Assembly: GCF_004117875.1 (NCBI RefSeq)
Contig: NZ_RAHW01000005.1
Coordinates: 62,001-126,000, forward strand
Origin: Geomonas oryzae
Lineage (GTDB): Bacteria > Desulfobacterota > Desulfuromonadia > Geobacterales > Geobacteraceae
DNA: 64,000 nt
Direction of reading: 5' to 3'
The notes under the pieces were generated by a model, which did no database searches, was not told the DNA's origin, and saw only the letters and a list, made by a program, of their open reading frames with translations. The first letter of the stretch is position 1, and every line of letters starts with the position of its first letter. A program made the translations under genes and the position numbers. This document shows, one piece after another, positions 25,130 to 34,840 of this stretch.

Positions 25130-26920
25130 TCACATTTCTCCTCGTCCCTGTTCCTGCAACCTGCGCTGCAGAAGGGCCTTCTCCATCGCGATGCCCGCCT
25201 GACTCAGGAATATCTCCAGCGAATCGGTGTCGCCCACGGGCTTGTCCTCCGGCAGGTTGTCGCCGTAGAGGACCGCTACGACCTTCCCTTCACTCACGAT
25301 CGGCCCGACGAAATACTCCGCAGGGCGCCCGCCTCCGAGCTGTTCCAGGAAGTGATGGCTCCAGACGGAGGCGTCCACTTCCCCCTTCATGGGGAAACGG
25401 GTCTCGAGCACCTCGGTAAAGAGGGACTGCTCACCCCTCGGGATGGAAAGGGACCTGACCCTGGCGTCGGCGCGCCCGTCTTTGTCCTGCAGGCCGAACT
25501 GCCCGAGCCCCTGGATGGTCTCCTTCTTGACCAGCAGCACCACGGCGCGGTTCACGAACTCCGCCGCGAAACGAAGCACGAGCAGGATGATCCCGCCGCC
25601 GAGCTGCGGGTTGTTGAGCTCCTCGAGCATGCCGCGCAGTTGCGAGATGCCGGTGCTCTGGCTCACCTGCGGTCCGGGAAGCGCCGGCTCCTCCCCCATC
25701 TCGAGCCTCAGTTCGTCGCCGATGTTCACGCTGGTGAAGGAGGCGTCCTCCCCGGCGGCGAGACTTTCGAGCGCTTTTTGCAGCCTGGGGCCGAAGATGT
25801 CGAGCGCGTCGTCCAGGTCCCCCTTGGACGGCTTCATAAGCAGCGGAATGCCGAGGGTGCGCATCTTGCGCTGCGCCTCGTCGTTGGCGAAATCGGAGAA
25901 TCCCAGAAGCGGCAGCTCCGGGAAGTTGTTGCGCACAAGTTCCAAAAGCTCAAGGCCGCCCAGGATGCCGGTGCCGTCCATGCGGGGCATGATCAGGTCC
26001 ACGAGCACGGTCGGGCGCACGCCGTCACGGTACAGCGAGTCGACGCGGATGAGGGCATCCTCGCCCCGGTCCATCGCTTCCACCCTGAACCCCTGTGCGG
26101 CGAGAAGGTCGGTGAGCGCGGCAAGGGTCGCCGGGTCGTCGTCGACGAGCACGAGCGGCTTTCCGGCAGCGGCACCGGTCTGCGCGAAGAACGCCGCGGG
26201 GGTCTGCTCGCGGGGTGCGGGAGGAGTCTCCTCACGGGGTGCGGGAGCCGGCTCTGCGGGCGGTTCGACTTGGAAAGCGGGGACGTCGGGTGGGAAGGAA
26301 GGGGCCGCGGGGGCGCTCGGTGCGGGCTCATCGATCAGGTCGAAGGCGAAGTCGACCGACTCGTCGTGCACTGCGGCCTCATCGTGCTCTTCGCCGGACT
26401 CGCCGCGATGGCGCTGCTCGTCGATGATGCGCGACCCTTCCATGGCGAGGTATTGCGGGTTGAGCCCCTGCTGCAGCATGAACTGCACCGGGTCGAGCCT
26501 GGTACTGTCCCCCTCGCCGATCTCCTGCAGTTCGAACTCGAAGGTCCCCTCGGCCCACGCGAAGAGCGAGTAGACCACGTTCTCGATCTGCTCGCGCACC
26601 ACCGTCTCGATGGCATCGGCGCTGACGTTGAAGCGGTCCACCATGATGGCGCCAAGGAGTTGCGTGTACCCCTCGTCGGCCTGGATGCTGAGCGCACGCT
26701 TCAAGATGCCGAGGTCGATCACCCCCTGCTGGATCAGCACCTCGCCGATGTTCTGATGGAAGGTCGACGAGGTGGCGCGGATAACCTGCCCGCTGCGGAA
26801 AAGCACCCGGGCCTCCCGTCCCCTGCTTTGCAGGGTGAGGACGCCGGATCTCCTGCTGAGGCTGACTATCTGCAGGATCTCGCCAAGTCCGAGATCTTCC
26901 AAATTGCCGACTAGACTCAT
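25130..26920 (-). CDS. DUF4388 plus receiver plus GAF-like signalling protein
   Basis: The 596-residue product starts with a DUF4388 (PatA-like) domain (MSLVGNLEDLGLGEILQIVS, LFRSGQVIRATS, VYSLFAWAEGTFEF; residues 1-150). An acidic and proline-rich linker follows (about 180-240), then a receiver-like domain (PLVLVDDDPAT, acceptor in TVLVDLIMPRMDGTG, lysine in LLMKPSKG). The C-terminal region of about 180 residues (from LRGMLEELNNPQLGGGI) looks GAF-like and ends in AGIAMEKALLQRRL. DUF4388 proteins are common in gliding and chemosensory systems of related bacteria. It appears to be the first gene of the block. Confidence 0.82.
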   Translation of the reverse strand: MSLVGNLEDLGLGEILQIVSLSRRSGVLTLQSRGREARVLFRSGQVIRATSSTFHQNIGEVLIQQGVIDLGILKRALSIQADEGYTQLLGAIMVDRFNVSADAIETVVREQIENVVYSLFAWAEGTFEFELQEIGEGDSTRLDPVQFMLQQGLNPQYLAMEGSRIIDEQRHRGESGEEHDEAAVHDESVDFAFDLIDEPAPSAPAAPSFPPDVPAFQVEPPAEPAPAPREETPPAPREQTPAAFFAQTGAAAGKPLVLVDDDPATLAALTDLLAAQGFRVEAMDRGEDALIRVDSLYRDGVRPTVLVDLIMPRMDGTGILGGLELLELVRNNFPELPLLGFSDFANDEAQRKMRTLGIPLLMKPSKGDLDDALDIFGPRLQKALESLAAGEDASFTSVNIGDELRLEMGEEPALPGPQVSQSTGISQLRGMLEELNNPQLGGGIILLVLRFAAEFVNRAVVLLVKKETIQGLGQFGLQDKDGRADARVRSLSIPRGEQSLFTEVLETRFPMKGEVDASVWSHHFLEQLGGGRPAEYFVGPIVSEGKVVAVLYGDNLPEDKPVGDTDSLEIFLSQAGIAMEKALLQRRLQEQGRGEM

Positions 26921-27001
26921 TGATGCCGCTCGCTGTGCGTGGGAGGTAGATTAAAAATAGGCATCATACTAAACCATCGTATCGGCCAAGTAAAGAATGA
27001 T

Positions 27002-28324
27002 TTAGGTATCTTTCTTGTCTCTGCCACGGAAAATGAGTTTCAATGGAGTCCCGTCGAAACAGAAAGCCTCTCTAAAACGGTTCATGATGTACCGCTCATA
27101 GGAAAAATGAATCCCCTCCGGACGGTTGGTGAAGATGACAAAGGAAGGAGGTTTCACCCCTACCTGTGTCGCATAGTAAAACTTCACCCTTCTGCCGCCG
27201 TCGAGCGGTGCGTGATTCTCGTCCACGGCCTGATTGAAGATCCGGTTCAGCTCCCCGGTCGGGACCCTCTTGCAGTACTGCTCCATGACACGGTCCACCT
27301 CGGTGATGATCTTGCCGGTGCGCTGACCGGTGGAAGCCGAGATGAAAAGGATCGGCGCGAAGGGGAGGTACTTGAAATGACGGCGAATGTCGTCGGTGAA
27401 CTTCCCGATGCTGGAGTTGTCCTTTTGCAGGGTGTCCCACTTGTTGACGACGAAGATGCAGCCGCGCCCCGCCTCGTAGGCGTAACCGGCGATCTTCGTG
27501 TCCTGCTCGGTGACCCCTTCCTCGGCGTTCAGCACGATGAGCACCACGTCCGCCCGCTCGATGGAGCGCAGGGCGTCCATGACCGAGTACTTCTCCACCT
27601 TCTCGACGGTCTTCCCCTTGCGGCGGATGCCGGCGGTATCGATCAGGAGGTACGGCTTCTTGTTGACGGTGAAGCGGGTGTCGACCGCGTCCCTCGTGGT
27701 GCCGGCGGTGGGGTTCGCCACCACGCGCTCGTATCCGAGGAGACGGTTCACCAGGGTGGATTTCCCGACGTTCGGGCGCCCGACGACGGCGATCCTCGTG
27801 ATCTCCTCGTCCTCGTCCTTATCCCGGTTGTAGGGGAGAGCGGCCAGCACCTCGTCCATCAGGTCGCCTACGCCGCGGTTGTGCTCGGCGGAGATGGTGT
27901 GGATGTGGTCGACGCCGAGGCAGTAGAAATCGCCGGCGTTCGCCTCCTGCTTCTCGCCGTCCACCTTGTTGATGATGTGGAACACCGGCTTGTTGATGCG
28001 CCGCAGCAGCTCGACCACGTCGCGGTCCGCGGGGGTGAGCCCGTCGCGGGCGTCCATCACGAAGAGGATCAGGTCCGCCTCTTCCATGGCGAAGCGGGAC
28101 TGCTCCCTCATCTGCTGCAAGAGCTTGTCCGAGGTCTCCGGCTCGAAACCGCCGGTGTCGACCAGGATGAAGGGGACGTCGAAGCGGTTCACTTCGGCGT
28201 AGTTACGATCCCGGGTGACCCCGGGCATGTCGTCGACCATCGCCTTGCGGCGCCCGACCAGCCTGTTGAAGAGGGTGGACTTCCCGACGTTCGGGCGTCC
28301 GACGATGGCAATAATAGGTTTCAT
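27002..28324 (-). CDS. der: Ribosome biogenesis GTPase Der (EngA)
   Basis: Der is an essential GTPase for 50S assembly. The 440-residue product has two tandem G domains, each with GRPNVGKST (near residues 8 and 181), DTGG/DTAG switch motifs and NKVD/NKWD specificity motifs, then a C-terminal KH-like domain ([17 protein letters not shown]). The N-terminus starts as the family does ([16 protein letters not shown]) at 28324. The frame stays open 10 codons further upstream without a better ribosome site. Length is normal. Confidence 0.95.
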   Translation of the reverse strand: MKPIIAIVGRPNVGKSTLFNRLVGRRKAMVDDMPGVTRDRNYAEVNRFDVPFILVDTGGFEPETSDKLLQQMREQSRFAMEEADLILFVMDARDGLTPADRDVVELLRRINKPVFHIINKVDGEKQEANAGDFYCLGVDHIHTISAEHNRGVGDLMDEVLAALPYNRDKDEDEEITRIAVVGRPNVGKSTLVNRLLGYERVVANPTAGTTRDAVDTRFTVNKKPYLLIDTAGIRRKGKTVEKVEKYSVMDALRSIERADVVLIVLNAEEGVTEQDTKIAGYAYEAGRGCIFVVNKWDTLQKDNSSIGKFTDDIRRHFKYLPFAPILFISASTGQRTGKIITEVDRVMEQYCKRVPTGELNRIFNQAVDENHAPLDGGRRVKFYYATQVGVKPPSFVIFTNRPEGIHFSYERYIMNRFREAFCFDGTPLKLIFRGRDKKDT

Positions 28325-28551
28325 GTTTTTCCGGCTGAAAGCGGGTGAATCCATAAGATGCTAAAAAAACGCGCGCTTTCGGTTTTAATGTATTGAACAG
28401 CTAACCGGTATGTGTAACATTTTGCCGTGCAATAAGCAACATATACAATTTAGTCCCAAAAGGCCGTCGGCAACGGGCTTACGGGCGGCAAGGACAACCT
28501 CCCCAACGGGCATATCCCTTGACGACCATATCTCCAAAGGATATCATCGCC

Positions 28552-28833
28552 ATGATCATATCGTTCAAGGACAAAGAGGCGGAAAAGCTGTTCAACGGGA
28601 AGTTTTCCGCAAAGCTGCCCCAAGACATCCAGCGGACTGCGGCCACCAAACTAGCGATACTGCATGCGGTGACGGCACTGGAAACGTTGAGGGCACCCCC
28701 ATCGAACTATCTGGAGGCGCTGCGCGGAGATCGCCAGGGGCAATACAGTATCAGGATCAACAGGCAGTGGCGCATTTGTTTTACGTGGGATGAGGGCAAC
28801 GCAGCCGATGTGGAGATAGTCGACTACCACTGA
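28552..28833 (+). CDS. higB: HigB-like type II toxin (RelE superfamily)
   Basis: The 93-residue protein has the HigB/plasmid-maintenance pattern (MIISFKDKEAEKLFNGKFS, SIRINRQWRICFTW, ADVEIVDYH). HigB toxins are ribosome-dependent mRNA endonucleases. I chose the ATG at 28552, which has AAGGA 10 bases before it; an in-frame TTG lies 11 codons upstream. The matching antitoxin starts 10 bases downstream, which is the toxin-first order typical of hig loci. An imperfect palindrome (ATATCTCCAAAGGATAT at 28528-28544) just before the start could be the operator bound by HigA; this is a guess. Confidence 0.9.
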   Translation: MIISFKDKEAEKLFNGKFSAKLPQDIQRTAATKLAILHAVTALETLRAPPSNYLEALRGDRQGQYSIRINRQWRICFTWDEGNAADVEIVDYH

Positions 28834-28843
28834 AGGAGAAGAG

Positions 28844-29149
28844 ATGAGCAAGAGAGATTTCCCCCCTGTACATCCCGGCGAGGTACTGCTGGCTGAGTTT
28901 CTGCAGCCGATGGGCATCACGCAGTACCGGCTTGCGAAGGATATCGGCGTAACACCGCGACGCATCAACGAGATAGTCCATGGCCGGCGTGCCGTCACCG
29001 CTGACACCGCGCTGCGCCTTGGCCGCTTCTTCGGAATGGAAGCCCAGTTCTGGCTCAACCTTCAGAATCATTACGACATGGAAGTGGCATTGGAGGCATT
29101 ACAGGGGCGACTGGAGACAGAAGTACGTCCCTTCTCCCGCGCCGCCTGA
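28844..29149 (+). CDS. higA: HigA family antitoxin (XRE-type HTH)
   Basis: The 101-residue product has the HigA pattern: PPVHPGEVLLAEFLQPMGIT, then a helix-turn-helix (QYRLAKDIGVTPRRINEIVH) and FFGMEAQFWLNLQNHYDME. It would neutralise the HigB toxin encoded 10 bases upstream and repress the operon. A GAAGGAGAAG site precedes its ATG. No other genes are in the unit. Confidence 0.92.
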   Translation: MSKRDFPPVHPGEVLLAEFLQPMGITQYRLAKDIGVTPRRINEIVHGRRAVTADTALRLGRFFGMEAQFWLNLQNHYDMEVALEALQGRLETEVRPFSRAA

Positions 29150-29399
29150 CACAGGCGCGCTCATTTCAGAGTATGACGCAGCGAGAGACTGCTCAAAGGT
29201 GCGCGATGATCCCTCCGATACTGTTCGGAAAGGCTCTTTTGCCTCGCGCGAGAATTGACAATGCAGGCGTAATCTGCTAGGTTGACGATCCGCCTGCAGC
29301 AGGACTGTGACCCCGTTGTGTCGGACGCCACGCCCTTCCCCCCGCCTCCCGCCGCACGCTGCCGGCAAGATCTCTAAAACTTCAGGAACGGAGCCCTAC

Positions 29400-30470
29400 A
29401 TGCACAAGAAGCTCTATATCCCCGGACCGATCGAGGTGAGCCCGGAGATCCTCCAGGCCATGGCAACCCCGATGATCGGCCACCGCATGCCGGAGTACGC
29501 CCGCCTGCACAAGGGCGTCACCGATAAGCTGAAGCGGCTCATGTCCACCTCCGACAAAGTGTTCCTCTCCACCTCGAGCGCCTTCGGCGCCATGGAAGGG
29601 GCGGTACGCAACCTCGTCGGCAAGCGCTGCGCGAACTTCTGCAACGGCGCCTTCTCCGACAAGTGGCACAAGGTCACCCTCTCCTGCGGCAAGGAGGCTG
29701 ACGCCTTCAAGGCCGAGTGGGGCCAGCCGATCACCCCCGAGATGGTCGACGCAGCACTTGCCACCGGCAAGTACGACGCCATCACCCTCATCCACAACGA
29801 AACGTCCACCGGCACCATGAGCCCGCTCTTCGAGATCGGCGAGGTGCTCAAGAAATACCCGGACGTGGTCTCCATCATCGACACCGTCTCCTCGATGAGC
29901 GCGCTTCCCATCCCCATCGACGAGATCGGGATCGACTGCTGCGTCTTCGGCGTGCAGAAGGCCTTCGCCCTGCCGCCGGGTCTCGCCGTCTTCACCGCGA
30001 GCGAGAAGGCGCTGGAGCGCGCGAAGACGGTGCCGGGACGCGGCTACTACTTCGACTTCCTCGAGTTCCTCGCCGCCGACGAGAAGGACAACACCCCGTC
30101 CACCCCGTGCATCTCGCTCATCTACGCCATGGACCTGCAGTTGGAGAGGATCTTTGCCGAGGGTCTCGAGAAGCGCTGGCAGCGTCACCAGGAGATGGCC
30201 GACTTCATGCGCGCCTGGGTCGGGGAAAAGGGCTTCGGCATCCTTCCCGCCGAAGGGTACCGCTCCGTCACCCTCACCTGCGCGACCAACGACCGCGGCG
30301 TGGACCTGGCGCTTGTGAAGAAACAGCTGGGCGAACGCGGCATTGCGTTCGATGACGGCTACGGGAAACTGAAAGGGAAGACCTTCCGCGTGGCCCACAT
30401 GGGCGACATGCAGCTGGAAGATCTCAAACAGATTACAACCGAATTGGAGGGGATCCTGCAGGGTCTCTAA
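29400..30470 (+). CDS. Class V PLP-dependent aminotransferase (alanine/serine--glyoxylate type)
   Basis: The 356-residue product belongs to the fold-type I class V family that includes alanine-glyoxylate, serine-pyruvate and 2-aminoethylphosphonate aminotransferases. Visible motifs are YIPGPIEVSPEILQAM near the start, TLIHNETSTGTMSP, IIDTVSSMSALPIP, and the PLP lysine in FGVQKAFALPPGLAVF. The real substrate cannot be fixed from sequence. I chose the ATG at 29400, preceded by AGGAACGGAG; the frame stays open 31 codons upstream in non-conserved sequence. A strong terminator follows. Confidence 0.88.
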   Translation: MHKKLYIPGPIEVSPEILQAMATPMIGHRMPEYARLHKGVTDKLKRLMSTSDKVFLSTSSAFGAMEGAVRNLVGKRCANFCNGAFSDKWHKVTLSCGKEADAFKAEWGQPITPEMVDAALATGKYDAITLIHNETSTGTMSPLFEIGEVLKKYPDVVSIIDTVSSMSALPIPIDEIGIDCCVFGVQKAFALPPGLAVFTASEKALERAKTVPGRGYYFDFLEFLAADEKDNTPSTPCISLIYAMDLQLERIFAEGLEKRWQRHQEMADFMRAWVGEKGFGILPAEGYRSVTLTCATNDRGVDLALVKKQLGERGIAFDDGYGKLKGKTFRVAHMGDMQLEDLKQITTELEGILQGL

Positions 30471-30476
30471 CAGACG

Positions 30477-30509
30477 AAGGGGGGGAGCAGTTCAGCTCCC
30501 CCCCTTTTT
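30477..30509 (+). terminator. Intrinsic terminator after the aminotransferase gene
   Basis: AAGGGGGGGAGC and GCTCCCCCCCTT form a perfect 12-bp stem with a 6-base loop, followed by TTT. Confidence 0.9.
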
Positions 30510-30516
30510 AAATGCT

Positions 30517-30675
30517 TTACTCGGGCTCGAAAGCCTCCTTGCCGACGCCGCAGATGGGACAGACCCAGTCGTCCGGCAGGTCCGCGAAGGGTGTTCCCGG
30601 CGGCACGCCGTTGTCGGGGTCGCCGACGTAAGGGTCATAGACATACTGGCATACGGTGCAGATGTAAGGCTCCAT
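30517..30675 (-). CDS. Rubredoxin
   Basis: This 52-residue gene is easily missed because it is short. It translates as [19 protein letters not shown], followed by a proline-rich middle ([16 protein letters not shown]) and [15 protein letters not shown]. The two CxxC pairs (CTVC, CPIC) ligate a single iron, and the spacing is the rubredoxin pattern. Rubredoxins are small electron carriers, often serving oxygen and peroxide detoxification in anaerobes. A GAGGGGGTG site precedes the ATG. It converges on the aminotransferase gene, and no partner gene is adjacent. Confidence 0.95.
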   Translation of the reverse strand: MEPYICTVCQYVYDPYVGDPDNGVPPGTPFADLPDDWVCPICGVGKEAFEPE

Positions 30676-31200
30676 TAAACACCCCCTCGGTATCTGTTCT
30701 GGGACCGCAAAAGTCTAGCAGACCGCCGTGAAGTGTCAATTCGGGCCCGCGGCTGAATTTGAACTTGCTTTCACAATACGCTGTGTTACATTGCAATAAT
30801 TAAAATCTCAGAACCGGGAGGTGAGAAGACAGACGTTCGATGCAGCAAAGGCACAGGTCTCTCGGCAAAGACGAGCGACTCACAGCAGCATGGCACAGTG
30901 AAGAAGACGGACGAACAAGACACAGGGCGAGGACACCACTGCAACATCCCCCGCACCAGAGGTCCAAGCAATCCCGCAGTTCTTAAGTCATCACAGTCCC
31001 GTAATCGAACGCAGCACATATTCCAAACAGCAGACCGACCGGAAATTCCGGCAGCGGATACGTTTGCACCCGCCGTCTCCTCTCGGTCTTCCGCCACCTA
31101 AGGCGAAGGAGGGTGACCCATGGAAACGATGATCAGCAACACCCAAGAGACATTAGCGTCACGTGTTATCGCGTCGAAATACCCAAAGGAGGGAATAGGC
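30676..31200. other. Long leader region between rubredoxin and pckG
   Basis: About 520 bases. A weak sigma-70-like promoter can be drawn at 30765-30792 (TTGCTT, 16 bases, TACATT) reading toward pckG, which would leave an untranslated leader of about 310-400 bases. The region is moderately rich in A and C and has no obvious terminator. An open frame at 30898-31101 does not look like a protein. I did not recognise a known riboswitch. Confidence 0.45.
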
Positions 31201-33060
31201 ATGAGTTACGAAGTAAAGAACAAGCAACTGTTGGCCTGGGTGAAGGAAGTGGCAGAGATGTGCCAGCCGGACCAGATCCACTGGTGTGACGGCAGCGAGG
31301 CGGAGTACGACAGCCTCTGCGAGCAGCTCGTCAAGGGGGGCACCTTCAAGAAGCTGAACCCGGAGAAGCGTCCGAACAGCTACCTCGCCTGGTCCGACCC
31401 CGGCGACGTCGCGCGCGTCGAAGACCGCACCTTCATCTGCTCCATCGCGAAACAGGACGCCGGCCCGACCAACAACTGGATGCCCCCCAAAGAGATGAAG
31501 AAGACCTTGACCGGTCTCTTCACCGGCTGCATGAAGGGGCGCACCATGTACGTCATCCCCTTCTCCATGGGTCCCCTGGGCTCCAACATCGCCAAGATCG
31601 GCGTCGAGATCTCCGACTCCGCCTACGTCGCGGTCAACATGAAGATCATGACCCGCATGGGCAAGAAGGTCATCGACATCCTTGGCGAGAACGGCGAGTT
31701 CGTCCCCTGCCTCCACTCGGTCGGCGCACCGCTTGCCGCGGGCCAGAAAGACGTGCCCTGGCCGTGCAACAAGGAGAAGTACATCGTTCACTTCCCGGAG
31801 GAGCGCTCCATCTGGTCCTTCGGTTCCGGCTACGGCGGCAACGCGCTTCTCGGCAAGAAATGCCTCGCGCTCAGGATCGCCTCCAAGATCGCCAAGGACG
31901 AAGGGTGGCTCGCCGAGCACATGCTGATCCTCGGCATAGAGACCCCGGAAGGCGAGAAGACCTACCTCGGCGCAGCCTTCCCGAGCGCCTGCGGCAAGAC
32001 CAACCTCTCCATGCTGGTCCCGCCCGACCACTTCAAGCAGAGCGGCTACAAGATCTCCACCGTCGGCGACGACATCGCGTGGATCAAGCCCGGCCCGGAC
32101 GGCCAGCTCTACGCCATCAACCCGGAAGCGGGCTTCTTCGGCGTGGCCCCCGGCACCTCGTTCAAGTCCAACCCGAACGCGATGCACTCCTGCGCCAAGA
32201 ACACCATCTTCACCAACGTGGCGCTCACCGAAGACGGCGACGTCTGGTGGGAAGGGATGACCGACGAGCTCCCCGCGAAACTGACCGACTGGCAGGGTAA
32301 CGCGTGGACCCCGGGCTGCGGCAAAAACGCGGCGCACCCGAACTCCCGCTTCACCTCCCCGGCTTCCCAGTGCCCCTCCATCGACCCCGCCTGGGAAGAC
32401 CCGAAGGGCGTTCCGATGAAGGCGTTCGTGTTCGGCGGCCGTCGCAACAACGTGATCCCGCTCGTCTACCAGGCCTTCAACTGGAGCTACGGCGTGTACC
32501 TCGCAGCCACCATGGGGAGCGAGACCACCGCGGCCGCGGTCGGCGCCATCGGCAACGTACGCCGCGACCCGTTCGCGATGCTGCCCTTCACCGGCTACCA
32601 CGTGGCGGACTACTTCAACCACTGGCTGCAGGTCGGCCGCACCACCCCGAACCCGCCGCGCATCTTCTCCGTCAACTGGTTCAGAAAAGACGCCAACGGC
32701 AAGTTCCTCTGGCCGGGCTTCGGCGAGAACATGCGCGTTCTCAAGTGGATCGCCGACCGCGCCAACGGCCGCGGCGCTTCCGTGGAGAGCCCGCTCGGCT
32801 GGATGCCGCGCTACGAGGACATCGACTGGACCGGCCTCGGCTCGGTTTCCCGCGAGCAGTACCACGAGCTCATGTCCATCGACCGTGACGTCTGGAAGGA
32901 GGAGATCCTCTCCCACGAGGAGCTCTTCGTGAAGATGTACGACCGTCTCCCGAAGGAGTTCCTCCACATCCGCGAGATGATCCTTTCCGGCCTGTGGCGT
33001 TCCCCGGAGCACTGGGAGCAGTTCAACCCGCTGACCCCCGAGGAAGGCTTCAACGACTAA
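31201..33060 (+). CDS. pckG: Phosphoenolpyruvate carboxykinase (GTP)
   Basis: GTP-PEPCK interconverts oxaloacetate and PEP. The 619-residue product has the GTP-class hallmarks: the cysteine-containing P-loop [20 protein letters not shown] metal-binding segment, [13 protein letters not shown], and the nucleotide pocket near [20 protein letters not shown] give the ATG at 31201 ([17 protein letters not shown]) with an AAAGGAGGG site because it matches family N-termini. A second in-frame ATG at 31120, 27 codons upstream, also has a strong GAAGGAGGG site, so a longer form is possible. An unrelated ATP-dependent PEPCK gene lies directly downstream. Confidence 0.96.
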   Translation: MSYEVKNKQLLAWVKEVAEMCQPDQIHWCDGSEAEYDSLCEQLVKGGTFKKLNPEKRPNSYLAWSDPGDVARVEDRTFICSIAKQDAGPTNNWMPPKEMKKTLTGLFTGCMKGRTMYVIPFSMGPLGSNIAKIGVEISDSAYVAVNMKIMTRMGKKVIDILGENGEFVPCLHSVGAPLAAGQKDVPWPCNKEKYIVHFPEERSIWSFGSGYGGNALLGKKCLALRIASKIAKDEGWLAEHMLILGIETPEGEKTYLGAAFPSACGKTNLSMLVPPDHFKQSGYKISTVGDDIAWIKPGPDGQLYAINPEAGFFGVAPGTSFKSNPNAMHSCAKNTIFTNVALTEDGDVWWEGMTDELPAKLTDWQGNAWTPGCGKNAAHPNSRFTSPASQCPSIDPAWEDPKGVPMKAFVFGGRRNNVIPLVYQAFNWSYGVYLAATMGSETTAAAVGAIGNVRRDPFAMLPFTGYHVADYFNHWLQVGRTTPNPPRIFSVNWFRKDANGKFLWPGFGENMRVLKWIADRANGRGASVESPLGWMPRYEDIDWTGLGSVSREQYHELMSIDRDVWKEEILSHEELFVKMYDRLPKEFLHIREMILSGLWRSPEHWEQFNPLTPEEGFND

Positions 33061-33086
33061 CGCGTTGAAAAACTGGATGAACAACG

Positions 33087-33115
33087 AGGGCCCCGATCGA
33101 AAGATCGGGGCCCTT
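33087..33115 (+). terminator. Intrinsic terminator after pckG
   Basis: AGGGCCCCGATC, loop GAAA, GATCGGGGCCCT, then TTTCTCTTT. It separates pckG from pckA. Confidence 0.9.
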
Positions 33116-33197
33116 TCTCTTTGCAGCGGCGGTTGCAAACATAACCGCTCCTGATATCTTTTAATCTCGTCGCAGATACAATGAGAGGGAGGACGCA

Positions 33198-34787
33198 GTG
33201 AGATTAAACGACATAACCAGAGGCCACGGACTGGAAGAACACGGCATCACCAACGCGAACCTCATCTACTGGACCTCCCCCACCTCAGTCCTTTACGAAC
33301 AGGTGGTCCGGCGCGGCGAGGGACTCATCTCCCACATGGGAGCCCTCACCGTAAAGACCGGCCACTACACCGGGCGCGCAGCCAACGACAAGTTCATCGT
33401 CGAGGAGCCCTCGAGCAGCCACCTCGTCAACTGGGGCAAGGTGAACCGCCCCTTCGAAGCGGAACGCTTCGATGCGCTCTACAAGAAGATGTGCAACTAC
33501 ATGCAGGGTCGCGACCTCTTCGTGCAGGACTGCTTCGCCGGGGCAAGCCCCGCGCACCGCATCCCGGTGCGCATCATAAGCGAGCGCGCCTGGCACTCGC
33601 TGTTCGCCCGCAACATGTTCCTGCGCGCCACCCAGGAAGAGCTCCTCACCCACAAGACCGAGTTCACCGTCATCGACCTTCCCGCCTTCCACGCCCAACC
33701 GAAGATCGACGGCACCAACTCCGAGGCCTTCATCATCATCAATTTCGCGAGGAAGCTCGTCATCATCGGCGGCACCAGCTACGCAGGCGAGATCAAGAAG
33801 TCGATCTTCACCGTGCTGAACTACCTGCTGCCGCAAAAGAACGTGATGTCGATGCACTGCTCGGCCAACACCGGCCCGCAGGGGGACGTCGCCGTCTTCT
33901 TCGGCCTCTCCGGCACCGGCAAGACGACGCTCTCCGCGGCACCGAACCGGCTCTTGATCGGCGACGACGAACACGGCTGGGACGAGGACGGCGTGTTCAA
34001 CTTCGAGGGGGGATGCTACGCCAAGGTGATCAACCTCTCCCCCGAGAGCGAACCGGAGATCTACCAGTGCACCAGGAGGTTCGGCACCATCCTCGAGAAC
34101 GTCGCGATCGACACCATCTCGCGCCGTATCGACCTGGACGACGCCTCCTTCACCGAAAACACCCGGGCCTCATATCCCATAACCCACATCCCGAACATCG
34201 TCCCGTCCGGGGCGGGTGGGCACCCGAACAACATCATCATGCTGACCTGCGACGCCTTCGGCGTGCTCCCCCCGATCGCGAAGCTCACCCCCGAGCAGGC
34301 GATGTACCACTTCCTCTCCGGCTACACGGCGAAGGTCGCCGGCACCGAGGCGGGGGTCACCGAGCCGCAGGCGACCTTCTCCGCCTGCTTCGGCGCCCCC
34401 TTCATGGCGCTCAAGCCTTCGCTCTACGCGGACCTCCTCGGCAAGAAGATCGCGGCGAGGGAGGTCGACTGCTGGCTGGTCAACACGGGATGGAGCGGCG
34501 GAGGCCCCGGAGTGGGAGGGAGGATGAAGATATCCTATTCGCGTGCGCTGGTGAACGCGGCACTCGACGGCACGCTCGCGCAGGGTGACTTCGTGAAGGA
34601 TCCGGTTTTCGGCCTTAACATCCCCGTCTCCTGCCCCGGTTTGCCGCAGGAAATCCTCAACCCGAGAAACGCCTGGAGCGACAAGGCGGCGTACGACGCG
34701 ACGGCGCAAAAGCTCGTAGAGATGTTCCGTCACAATTTCGAGCAGTTCAAGGAGAGCGCGTCACCGGAGATCGCCGCAGTTCTCTAG
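33198..34787 (+). CDS. pckA: Phosphoenolpyruvate carboxykinase (ATP)
   Basis: ATP-PEPCK performs the same reaction as pckG with ATP, and is an evolutionarily distinct family. The 529-residue product shows the kinase P-loop FFGLSGTGKTTLSA, metal ligands around GDDEHGWDEDGVFNFEGGCY, and the conserved block ITHIPNIVPSGAGGHPNN. The start is a GTG at 33198 with GGGAGGA 5 bases before it. The pckG terminator lies between the two genes, so pckA probably has its own promoter. Two PEPCK types side by side would allow direction or nucleotide to be chosen separately. Confidence 0.96.
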   Translation: MRLNDITRGHGLEEHGITNANLIYWTSPTSVLYEQVVRRGEGLISHMGALTVKTGHYTGRAANDKFIVEEPSSSHLVNWGKVNRPFEAERFDALYKKMCNYMQGRDLFVQDCFAGASPAHRIPVRIISERAWHSLFARNMFLRATQEELLTHKTEFTVIDLPAFHAQPKIDGTNSEAFIIINFARKLVIIGGTSYAGEIKKSIFTVLNYLLPQKNVMSMHCSANTGPQGDVAVFFGLSGTGKTTLSAAPNRLLIGDDEHGWDEDGVFNFEGGCYAKVINLSPESEPEIYQCTRRFGTILENVAIDTISRRIDLDDASFTENTRASYPITHIPNIVPSGAGGHPNNIIMLTCDAFGVLPPIAKLTPEQAMYHFLSGYTAKVAGTEAGVTEPQATFSACFGAPFMALKPSLYADLLGKKIAAREVDCWLVNTGWSGGGPGVGGRMKISYSRALVNAALDGTLAQGDFVKDPVFGLNIPVSCPGLPQEILNPRNAWSDKAAYDATAQKLVEMFRHNFEQFKESASPEIAAVL

Positions 34788-34840
34788 TTGCATCGCGCTT
34801 CGACGTTGCTATCATTAAAACAACGGCTCAGGAGGTTACC

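Noticed and set aside
30898-31101. 67-codon open frame in the pckG leader
   Set aside because: No ribosome site, poor codon pattern and no recognisable domain.
31159-33138. 659-codon open frame antisense to pckG
   Set aside because: GTP-PEPCK on the plus strand is complete and has its active-site motifs.
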